From positions 1 to 5,963 of the forward strand of contig CANQEA010000082.1 in assembly GCA_947594095.1 (NCBI GenBank): DNA of 5,963 nt, given 5' to 3'. The notes beneath the pieces were generated by a model that did no database searches, was not told where the DNA came from, and was given only the letters and a program-made list of their open reading frames with translations. Both the position numbers and the translations under genes were made by a program. Positions 1-5,963 of the stretch are shown here, one piece after another. Position 1 is the first letter of the stretch, and the number at the start of each line of letters is the position of its first letter. The DNA is from an uncultured Clostridia bacterium (lineage in GTDB: Bacteria > Bacillota_A > Clostridia > TANB77 > CAG-508).

Positions 1-17
1 TCAAGTTTATACATAGG

Positions 18-64
18 TGAAATTTTCGCTAATAAAATAATCTTATTTTTTAGTGAAATTTTCA
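18..64. repeat. Imperfect inverted repeat after the HD gene, possible weak terminator
   Basis: The arms 18-32 and 50-64 pair at 13 of 15 positions. The inner segments 34-40 and 43-49 pair perfectly apart from the tight TC centre, with one bulged T at 33. On a plus-strand RNA one of the two mismatches becomes a G-U pair. The minus-strand HD gene stops at 86, so the hairpin would begin 21 nt past the stop. No T-run follows it in that direction and the stem is almost all A-T. A terminator role is therefore only possible, and a protein-binding dyad or remnant repeat is also open. Because the arms are near-palindromic, the 11-mer GTGAAATTTTC also appears as a direct repeat at 17-27 and 53-63. Confidence 0.4.
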
Positions 65-85
65 AAAATTATTGACATTTTTCTA

Positions 86-3000
86 CTAGGCTATTGTTCT
101 TTCATCTTCTTCATTATTCATCATAACCAAGTTTTCTAATTTTTCAAAATCTATAAATCTATAATATCTACCATATCTTAAATTACCTATATTTGCTTCT
201 TTTAGCATAGTTTCTTGTACCATCTTTCTTTGCTCTGGGTTACACCTCTTTAAACTTTCATAAACTAAATCTGACATATTATTAAATACTTCTATAATTT
301 GTTCTTTAGGATATTCATCCTCATCTAAAAAAGTAAAAGAATTGGCAATTTTAAATGCTCTATGTATAATATTATTATTTTGTTCAAAAACATTAAATGC
401 GTTTTCAAACATTTCGTCTGAAATCTGATTGTTTTGTGAAATTTGTTCTCTCATTTCTGTGTAATATTCATCTAATTTTTGTTTCATTATTTCAAACTGT
501 TTTTTTGTGTCAATGTACAATATTGGAAGATTAAATTTATTTGCTGTTTTCTTAGCTATATTAGATATTTCATCAAAACACATTACAGCTCCTGGATATG
601 AGTCTACTATAACTTCATTAACATCTCCTAATGTCGAAGCATTTAAATCTTGTAGTTTCAGATTACAAATTCCCTGCATATTATCTACATAAGGAACTCT
701 TTTTCTTGTAGAATCACTTCTTTCTTTGTCATATATTGACATTAGGTCTTGAAATCCCATATATGATATATCTTTTTTATTATCCGGAAAATATGCTAAT
801 ACTAATTTTTCTTTTGTTTGCCTTCCGCTATTTGTATAAATTTCGCTTTTAACATGAGCTATAAAATCTTGATCAATACTAGATACACACCTTTGTTTAT
901 TTTTAAGTGGATCTAGTTTGTATCTTTTATTAGCAAGCCTTTTTATTCCTAGTTTTATGTCCAAGTCTATTTTTTTCTTTAAAATTGGAAATAGTATTTT
1001 CCTATCCTTAAATTTCCTTAATTTATCAACTATTCTGTTGTAATAATGTACAAAGTATGGACTTCCTAATGAACCTATTACAGATATTAATAAATTAAAG
1101 TCTGTTCCTGTTATATCAATTGCTTCTTCACCATTTATATCTTTAGCTTCTGAATTTTTTATCTTTTCTTTCATCTTTTGCATTTCTGTAATTACATCTT
1201 CTTTAGAAATTTGTGATAATTCTTCTCTTATATCTTTAAATGTACTATCCAATTCAAAGTCTTCATTTATATTATTTAGTTTTTGATATGAAGTTAGTAG
1301 CTCTTGTTTGTCTTTAGGCTTAATTAGTTTTTCAAATTGGTTAATAATTTCATTACATTGTGCATTTTCCATATTATATTTTTTATAGAAATATATGTCT
1401 CTTTTTATTCCATCTAAATCTTTTATTTTTGTTTCGAGTATGATTTTTTTTAATTCGTTTACATTATCATTATCTTGAAATTCTTGTAGAATTTTTTCAT
1501 CACATATTTTTTTATAGTTTTTTAATTCCTCAAAACTTTCCAAATTAAATCTTTTTAATTTTCCAATAATACATTCTTTAATAATCGTTTCATATTCATT
1601 GTCTAAATTTTCTGGCAAACTTAATAATAATTTTTTCATTTGTTCTATATTCTTTTTCCCTTTAACATTCAAGTTAAATTTATGATAATTTAATAAAAAT
1701 TTTTCTAAGTCTTTTTTATCTATTTTTTCTTCATTCTGAAATAAACCAAATTGTACTATTGCAGTTAAAATTACATTTAATGGTATATTTAATCTTTGTC
1801 TAATATCTAAAATTAGATTTTTATCTATTTTTTTATCTGTAACTATAGCCATTTTATATACATCTGGTATAAATGACACATGGTCAAACCATTTATATCC
1901 TTTTGTATTAACCATTTTGCTATCAATATATTCAAATTCATCATTATTTATTAAAAATAGCATATTAACTTCTTCTGGTGTATAATTTTTTATTGCATTA
2001 TAATATAAATAAAAATTGTTAATTGTTGAATCTCTATATCCATCAATCTTTCTAAATTTTATTAATAAGTCTTTTTCTTCTTTTGTCATTTTTGGTACTA
2101 GTTTATAATAATTCCTTAAGTCTAACAATTGATTTAATTTTCCTTCAGCTTTTAATTCCATGAATTTGTTAATTCCCATATCATATATTGCTTGTATTGT
2201 TATTTGTGCTCTTATTGAAAGTATATCATATAAAAATTTTATGTCCTCATTTGTTATTGTATTTATTATTTCTAAAAAGTCATCCATTGGAATTGTTTCT
2301 TTTCTTGATTTCAAAAGTTGTAACTTATCATTGTCTTGAATTGATTTATATTTGCTATAATTTTTCTTTATATCTTCTTGAGTAATTTTATATTTTAAAC
2401 CTAGTTTATTTATTTCTTCTAATATCTTGTTTGCTTCTTTTTCATTATACTTGTATGTTTCCATTTTATTTTTGTAGTAATATTTATTATCTTCAAAAAC
2501 TTCTTTTGCGACTCCTATTAACCTTTTTGCACTATCTGTTGATAATCTATGTGGATTCAAATCTCCAATTCTTATTCTATCTAGTTTGTCTGCATCTTTT
2601 ACTATATTTAAATGATATCTATATATTCTTTTTAGCTCATCAGGTAAATTTTCTAAATCTTCTTCATTTTTTTGTGCTGGTAATAAGTTCTCTTTTATTA
2701 TAAAACATATTTCATCTATTTCTTCTTTGGAATATCCTTTATCTTCAAGAATCTTCCTTGCTTTTAATGCTCCTTTAGCACCATGTTCTCTATCTTCTCC
2801 GTCTCGTGTTCTTCCAATATCATGTAATTTTACCGCTTCTCTTATTATTTTTTTATCTTCTTTACTTACATTTTCTAAAGTCATTATGGCATAAGAATTA
2901 AAAAGAACTCTTACAACATGATTTATTCCATGTAAGTTTGTATCATTTTGCATAAGTTCTTTTACTTCTTCAAAATTATTTAATTCATTTTCAAATTCTT

Positions 3001-3121
3001 GATATATTCCTTTTTCTTTCATTAGTTTAATTATTTTTTCGTAGTTAATCGTATCTAATTGTAGCCTTGCTCTTCCATTTTTTATTCTATTGAAAATACT
3101 TTTTATTTTTTCAAACATCAT
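86..3121 (-). CDS. Large (1011 aa) HD-domain phosphohydrolase with unassigned helical middle and C-terminal alpha/beta region
   Basis: Residues about 60-215 form a metal-dependent HD domain. HGINHVVRV contains H64 and H68, LHDIGR contains the H100-D101 pair, EHG contains H113, and KDADKLDRIR contains D176 and D178. The following SAKRLIGVAKEVFE helix also fits small Firmicute HD proteins. HD domains cleave phosphate esters, often of nucleotides or cyclic dinucleotides; the substrate here cannot be told. No GYP motif is present, so it is not a typical c-di-GMP HD-GYP enzyme. Residues about 220-735 are Lys/Glu/Asn-rich, mostly helical, and match no domain I know. Residues about 740-880 look alpha/beta, with strand-like VNEVIVD (834-840), PGAVMCFDE (843-851) and LPILYID (865-871). 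There is no signal peptide or membrane segment, so it is probably cytoplasmic. It follows fic by 50 bp with no terminator or promoter between. The reading frame is intact. The HD call is firm; the overall role is unknown. Confidence 0.88.
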   Translation of the reverse strand: MMFEKIKSIFNRIKNGRARLQLDTINYEKIIKLMKEKGIYQEFENELNNFEEVKELMQNDTNLHGINHVVRVLFNSYAIMTLENVSKEDKKIIREAVKLHDIGRTRDGEDREHGAKGALKARKILEDKGYSKEEIDEICFIIKENLLPAQKNEEDLENLPDELKRIYRYHLNIVKDADKLDRIRIGDLNPHRLSTDSAKRLIGVAKEVFEDNKYYYKNKMETYKYNEKEANKILEEINKLGLKYKITQEDIKKNYSKYKSIQDNDKLQLLKSRKETIPMDDFLEIINTITNEDIKFLYDILSIRAQITIQAIYDMGINKFMELKAEGKLNQLLDLRNYYKLVPKMTKEEKDLLIKFRKIDGYRDSTINNFYLYYNAIKNYTPEEVNMLFLINNDEFEYIDSKMVNTKGYKWFDHVSFIPDVYKMAIVTDKKIDKNLILDIRQRLNIPLNVILTAIVQFGLFQNEEKIDKKDLEKFLLNYHKFNLNVKGKKNIEQMKKLLLSLPENLDNEYETIIKECIIGKLKRFNLESFEELKNYKKICDEKILQEFQDNDNVNELKKIILETKIKDLDGIKRDIYFYKKYNMENAQCNEIINQFEKLIKPKDKQELLTSYQKLNNINEDFELDSTFKDIREELSQISKEDVITEMQKMKEKIKNSEAKDINGEEAIDITGTDFNLLISVIGSLGSPYFVHYYNRIVDKLRKFKDRKILFPILKKKIDLDIKLGIKRLANKRYKLDPLKNKQRCVSSIDQDFIAHVKSEIYTNSGRQTKEKLVLAYFPDNKKDISYMGFQDLMSIYDKERSDSTRKRVPYVDNMQGICNLKLQDLNASTLGDVNEVIVDSYPGAVMCFDEISNIAKKTANKFNLPILYIDTKKQFEIMKQKLDEYYTEMREQISQNNQISDEMFENAFNVFEQNNNIIHRAFKIANSFTFLDEDEYPKEQIIEVFNNMSDLVYESLKRCNPEQRKMVQETMLKEANIGNLRYGRYYRFIDFEKLENLVMMNNEEDERTIA

Positions 3122-3125
3122 TTTT

Positions 3126-3130
3126 TCCTT
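3126..3130 (-). promoter_or_regulatory. Ribosome binding site of the HD gene
   Basis: The minus strand reads AAGGA just before two tandem ATG codons. From the GG the spacing is 5 nt to the ATG at 3121 and 8 nt to the ATG at 3118. The second start is therefore at least as plausible as the first; the protein would differ by one Met. Confidence 0.75.
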
Positions 3131-3171
3131 TAATATTAATTTAAAATCATTTTTTCACTATTTTTAAGTTA

Positions 3172-3924
3172 TTATTTTTTGTTTGCATTTATTTGTTGGT
3201 TTATTATTAAATTTATTTCATCTAATCTTTTTTCTTCTAAATCAGATATTAAATTTATAAATGGTTTCAAATCTTTCTTTACAGCATATATATCTAAAAC
3301 ATTATAATATTCTAGTCTATCTTCAACTTTAATATTTATTGGTAATAAGCCATTTTTCATTAATTGATAATTCATTATTAATCTGGCTGTTCTTCCATTT
3401 CCATCTGAAAATGGATGTATTCTTACAAATTCTGCATGAGTCCAAGCTGAGAGTTCTATTGGATCCATTTCTTCATTATTTCTTTTTAAATCATCATAGA
3501 AAAACTTTAATTGATTATACATATCATTTGGCGTTGGTGGCATAAAACTTGCACCAGAAATAGAAACATCTGTGCTACGGTATATTCCACCTTGAAAAAT
3601 ATTTTTAGTTACAATTTCGTGTATATCTTTTATTTTATCTTCTGTTAACATTTCATTATTTTGTATTGTTTTTTTTACATAATTAAAGGCATTATCATTA
3701 TTAGTAACTTCATAAATTTCTCTTAAACTTTTTCCTCCAATTGATACTTTATCTTCTAATACTGCTTTAATTTCAATTAAAGTTAAAGTGTTTCCTTCTA
3801 TTGCTATTGAATTATAAGTAAAATCAATATCAAATGATTTATTTATTTTTTCTAGTATTTCTTTACTTAAAACTTGTTTATTTTTGTTATAAAAATCTAG
3901 TTTTTCTAGCAATTCATCATTCAT
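3172..3924 (-). CDS. fic: Class II Fic-domain protein, probable protein AMP-transferase with built-in inhibitory helix
   Basis: A 250-residue cytoplasmic protein counted from the ATG at 3924. The catalytic loop HPFSDGNGRTAR is a complete HxFx(D/E)GNGRxxR motif, with the base His at 170 and arginines at 178 and 181. An upstream flap, GGIYRSTDVSISG, starts near residue 112. Fic enzymes usually move AMP from ATP onto a Ser, Thr or Tyr hydroxyl of a target protein. S39-I-A-I-E43-G44-N45 matches the (S/T)xxxE(G/N) inhibitory motif placed N-terminally, which marks class II; E43 should pair with R181 and hold the enzyme off. The frame extends to a TTG at 3969 (265 aa), but the family start, the GGGG site and the promoter position favour 3924. 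No separate antitoxin gene is seen. The HD gene follows after 50 bp, probably in the same transcript. The target protein is unknown. Confidence 0.93.
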   Translation of the reverse strand: MNDELLEKLDFYNKNKQVLSKEILEKINKSFDIDFTYNSIAIEGNTLTLIEIKAVLEDKVSIGGKSLREIYEVTNNDNAFNYVKKTIQNNEMLTEDKIKDIHEIVTKNIFQGGIYRSTDVSISGASFMPPTPNDMYNQLKFFYDDLKRNNEEMDPIELSAWTHAEFVRIHPFSDGNGRTARLIMNYQLMKNGLLPINIKVEDRLEYYNVLDIYAVKKDLKPFINLISDLEEKRLDEINLIINQQINANKK

Positions 3925-3933
3925 AGTATATTT

Positions 3934-3937
3934 CCCC
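3934..3937 (-). promoter_or_regulatory. Ribosome binding site that favours the internal ATG of fic
   Basis: GGGG followed by AAA lies nine nucleotides before the ATG at 3924-3922. It is the only G-rich stretch in the leader. The longer reading from the TTG at 3969 has only a weak AAGAG-like sequence before it. This supports starting the Fic protein at 3924. Confidence 0.55.
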
Positions 3938-3962
3938 GTTTTTAAATTTCTTAAAGTTTTAA

Positions 3963-3985
3963 TAATCAAAAAGCTCTTATGATTA
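3963..3985. promoter_or_regulatory. Dyad at the fic transcription start, possible operator
   Basis: TAATCA (3963-3968) and TGATTA (3980-3985) form a perfect 6-bp inverted repeat around an 11-bp centre. The centre itself contains a small AAG/CTT symmetry. The dyad begins five bases downstream of the -10 box and spans the presumed start of transcription, where a bound repressor would block initiation. In such AT-rich DNA a 6-bp dyad can occur by chance, and no regulator gene is visible in the window. Confidence 0.3.
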
Positions 3986-3990
3986 GTTTT

Positions 3991-4019
3991 ATATTAGCAT
4001 TTATCAAAACCATTGTCAA
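3991..4019 (-). promoter_or_regulatory. Sigma-A promoter of the fic-HD unit
   Basis: On the minus strand, TTGACA (4019-4014) is followed after exactly 17 bp by TAATAT (3996-3991). A TG one base before the -10 box gives an extended -10. The -35 is a consensus match and the -10 differs from TATAAT only slightly. The predicted start of transcription is near 3984, giving a leader of about 60 nt to the ATG at 3924. It lies in the gap after the metal ATPase, so fic and the HD gene need not depend on the metal-sensing operon. Confidence 0.8.
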
Positions 4020-4066
4020 TATCAAATAATTATACTAAAAGTCATTTAAAATTTATTAGATGTGTC

Positions 4067-5899
4067 CTAAATAGCGACATTTAGAATTGCAAGTATTGTT
4101 ACACCTACATCTGCAAAAACTGCTGCCCACATACTAGATAATCCAAATGCTGTTAATATCAAGACTGCTAATTTTACACAAATTGCAAATACAATGTTCT
4201 GCTTTATCTTTTTCATAGTTCTTTTTGATATTTTAATTGATGTACTTATTTTTGATGGTTCATCTGTCATGAGTATTACATCTGCTGCTTCTATTGCAGC
4301 ATCTGAACCAAATCCCATAGCCACACCAACATCTGACATTGCTAAAACTGGTGCATCATTTATCCCATCTCCTGCAAAGATTAGTTTTTCATTTTCAGAT
4401 TTATTTTTTATTAATTCTTCTACTTTTTCTACTTTGCCATCTGGTAATAATTCTGAGTATACCTCATCTATATTTAATTCTTTAGCAATTGGCTCTGCAA
4501 CCTTTTTACTGTCTCCTGTTAGCATAACTATTTTTTTAACATCATTTTGTTTTAATGATTTTATTGCTTCTTTAGCATCTTCTTTTACTATATCTGCAAT
4601 TACAATATATCCTGAATATTTGTTGTTTATTGCAACATACAAAAATGTTCCAATTTCATTACATTCACTAAATGCAATATTTTTTTCTTTCATTAATTTT
4701 TCGTTTCCAATAATTAGTTGTTTATTATTTATAGTTGCTTCTATTCCTTTACCTGCAAGTTCTTTAACATCATTTACTATTTTACTGTCAATTTGTTCTT
4801 CACATATTTCTTTATATGCTTTTTGTATTGATACTGATATTGGGTGATTTGAAAAACTTTCTGCATGTGCAACTAACTTTAGAAGTTCTTCTTTTTCTAT
4901 ATCTATAGGCTCAATTTTTACAACTTCAAAAGATCCTTTTGTTAATGTTCCTGTTTTGTCTAATACTACAATTTTAGCTTTTGATAATGCTTCTATATAT
5001 GTGCTTCCTTTAACCATAATTCCAGATTTAGCATTTCTTCCAATTCCACTAAAAAAGCCTAATGGAATAGATATTACTAATGCGCATGGACATGATACTA
5101 CTAAAAATGTTAATGCTCTATATAACCATTCATTAAATGTCCCAATATGAAATACAAAATAAGGAACAATTGCAAGTAAAATTGCAATACCAACTACTAT
5201 TGGTGTATAGTATTTTGCAAATTTTGTTATGAATTTTTCAGATTTAGATTTTTTACTACTTGCATTTTCTACTAATTTTAATATTTTACTAACTGTAGAT
5301 TCTCCATATTCTTTTGTAACTCTAACAGTTAATACTCCACTTTGATTAACACTACCACTTAAAATTTCATCATCGATTTTTACTGTTTTTGGAAGCGCTT
5401 CTCCTGTTAATGCTTTCATATCTAATGAAGATACACCATCTATAACAACACCATCTAATGGCACTTTTTCTCCTGGTTTTATTACAATTTCTTCTCCAAT
5501 TTTTACATCATTTGGATTTACTTTTTCTAGCTTTCCATCTCTTTTTACATTTGCAAATTCTGGCTTAATGTTCATTAAATCTGTAATTGATTTTCTAGAT
5601 TTATCAACTGCATAATCTTGCAATGTCTCTCCAATTTCGTAAAATAACATTACAGCTATTGCTTCTGGAAATTCTCCAATACAAATTGCTCCAATTGTTG
5701 CAATTGCCATAAGAAAATTTTCGTCTAAAAATTCGCCTTTAAATATATTTTTAACAGCTTTTAAAATAATTTCAAGACCTACAATTAAATAACTTATTAT
5801 ATATAAACCTTGCTTTATCCATATATTTTGAAGTGGAAAAACAAGACAAATGATTAATATTACTAATGATATTGAAATTTTAATTATACTTTCTTTCAT
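4067..5899 (-). CDS. cadA: Zn2+/Cd2+/Pb2+-exporting P1B-type ATPase (CadA/ZntA type) without N-terminal metal-binding domain
   Basis: A 610-residue inner-membrane pump that uses ATP to expel divalent soft metals. Hydrophobic segments fall near residues 5-24 and 28-47 (the two extra P1B helices), 62-96 (two helices), 230-250, 260-283, 565-585 and 588-608. The actuator loop has TGE at 165-167. The membrane metal site has C270-P-C272, K576 and D597, the combination of the Zn/Cd/Pb subgroup rather than the Cu subgroup. The cytoplasmic domain has the phosphorylated Asp in DKTGT (D314), the HP motif (H352-P353), TGD (461-463) and GDGxND (510-515). No CxxC ferredoxin-like domain precedes the first helix, which explains the length of about 610 rather than 700 or more. 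The ATG overlaps the stop of the ArsR-type gene. The protein looks intact; the exact metal is not certain. Confidence 0.95.
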   Translation of the reverse strand: MKESIIKISISLVILIICLVFPLQNIWIKQGLYIISYLIVGLEIILKAVKNIFKGEFLDENFLMAIATIGAICIGEFPEAIAVMLFYEIGETLQDYAVDKSRKSITDLMNIKPEFANVKRDGKLEKVNPNDVKIGEEIVIKPGEKVPLDGVVIDGVSSLDMKALTGEALPKTVKIDDEILSGSVNQSGVLTVRVTKEYGESTVSKILKLVENASSKKSKSEKFITKFAKYYTPIVVGIAILLAIVPYFVFHIGTFNEWLYRALTFLVVSCPCALVISIPLGFFSGIGRNAKSGIMVKGSTYIEALSKAKIVVLDKTGTLTKGSFEVVKIEPIDIEKEELLKLVAHAESFSNHPISVSIQKAYKEICEEQIDSKIVNDVKELAGKGIEATINNKQLIIGNEKLMKEKNIAFSECNEIGTFLYVAINNKYSGYIVIADIVKEDAKEAIKSLKQNDVKKIVMLTGDSKKVAEPIAKELNIDEVYSELLPDGKVEKVEELIKNKSENEKLIFAGDGINDAPVLAMSDVGVAMGFGSDAAIEAADVILMTDEPSKISTSIKISKRTMKKIKQNIVFAICVKLAVLILTAFGLSSMWAAVFADVGVTILAILNVAI

Positions 5900-5963
5900 C
5901 TTGCTTCCTCCTTTTTATGCTCTATATGTTCAATTCCCAACTCAAATAAGCCTTTAACATGAT
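5896..5963 (-). CDS. ArsR/SmtB-family metal-responsive repressor, C-terminal end only (gene runs off the right edge)
   Basis: Only the last 21 whole codons and the TGA stop are inside the window; they read HVKGLFELGIEHIEHKKEEAR. A His is followed by His at +11 and +14. This is the spacing of the alpha-5 metal site in CzrA/SmtB-type sensors, where D-x-H on one helix and H-x-x-H on its dimer mate bind zinc. The Asp expected two residues before the first His lies beyond the edge. In this family metal binding releases the dimer from its operator and derepresses an exporter gene. The next gene downstream is such an exporter, and the two overlap by 4 nt (ATGA), so co-transcription and translational coupling are likely. 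The DNA-binding helices and the promoter are outside the window. The identification rests on this short tail plus the context. Confidence 0.78.
   Translation of the reverse strand, partial: HVKGLFELGIEHIEHKKEEAR
5907..5913 (-). promoter_or_regulatory. Strong ribosome binding site for the metal ATPase
   Basis: The minus strand reads AAGGAGG seven nucleotides before the ATG at 5899-5897, a near-perfect Shine-Dalgarno. It lies inside the last codons of the upstream regulator gene and fixes the ATPase start. Confidence 0.9.

Noticed and set aside
72..100. TTGACA on the plus strand followed after 17 bp by TGTTCT, a possible antisense promoter into the HD gene
   Set aside because: The -35 is perfect but the -10 position matches only three of six bases, so a chance match in AT-rich DNA is likely.
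2188..2703. Two plus-strand open frames (65 and 90 codons) rich in Leu, Phe and Tyr that resemble membrane peptides
   Set aside because: They are antisense shadows of Lys/Glu-rich codons in the HD gene (AAA/GAA read backwards as TTT/TTC). There is no plausible promoter or ribosome site.
2500..2930. HD domain read as an HD-GYP or RelA/SpoT-type hydrolase
   Set aside because: There is no GYP motif and no synthetase or TGS domain. The HG-x-x-H-x-x-R-V and KDADKLDR pattern fits the small uncharacterised Firmicute HD family better.
3339..3545. 68-codon plus-strand open frame opposite fic, considered as an antitoxin
   Set aside because: It is antisense to the Fic catalytic loop region and has no domain signal. 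The class II Fic already carries its inhibitory motif in the same chain.
4194..4847. 217-codon plus-strand open frame
   Set aside because: It lies wholly antisense to the catalytic domains of the metal ATPase, has biased Ser/Ile/Phe composition typical of antisense reading, and shows no domain or ribosome site.
4960..5110. Copper-type P1B ATPase
   Set aside because: CPC occurs in both groups, but K576 in the seventh helix and D597 in the eighth are hallmarks of the Zn/Cd/Pb subgroup, and the Cu-type Asn/Tyr and Met/Ser signatures are absent.
1..5963. CRISPR array, tRNA or rRNA genes, insertion sequence
   Set aside because: No regularly spaced repeats, no cloverleaf-like segment and no transposase coding were seen. 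All long stretches are explained by four minus-strand genes.

Overview
The window is strongly AT-rich and uses the standard genetic code: TAA, TAG and TGA all appear as stops, and the tryptophan codon I checked is TGG. It has Firmicutes-type purine-rich ribosome binding sites. Together with the protein families, this points to a low-GC Firmicute, most likely a Clostridia-type gut or anaerobic bacterium. That is inference; no marker gene is present. Every real gene is on the minus strand, so transcription runs from the right edge to the left.

Right part (5963 to 4067): the last 21 whole codons of an ArsR/SmtB-family metal sensor overlap by 4 nt (ATGA) the start of a complete P1B-type ATPase. 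The ATPase has every catalytic motif plus the CPC / Lys / Asp membrane set typical of Zn/Cd/Pb exporters. The ArsR tail carries the spacing of the alpha-5 zinc site known from CzrA/SmtB. Together they form a standard metal-sensing and export operon. The exporter lacks the usual soluble N-terminal metal-binding domain.

Middle (4066 to 3925): a 97-bp gap with no convincing terminator holds a near-ideal sigma-A promoter (TTGACA, 17 bp, TAATAT with an extended -10 TG). A 6-bp-arm dyad lies on the presumed transcription start. This begins a second transcription unit.

Left part (3924 to 86): the second unit encodes a class II Fic protein (probable AMP-transferase with its own inhibitory helix). 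After a 50-bp gap with no terminator and a good Shine-Dalgarno comes a 1011-residue protein. It has an N-terminal HD phosphohydrolase domain, a long helical charged middle that I cannot assign, and a C-terminal alpha/beta region that I also cannot assign. Past its stop codon, positions 18-64 form a long imperfect inverted repeat that may end the unit.

The least explained part of the window is the fic plus giant-HD pair: one enzyme of a family that attaches nucleotides to proteins, followed by one of a family that hydrolyses phosphate esters, under a dedicated strong promoter. Whether they act together cannot be decided from sequence alone.
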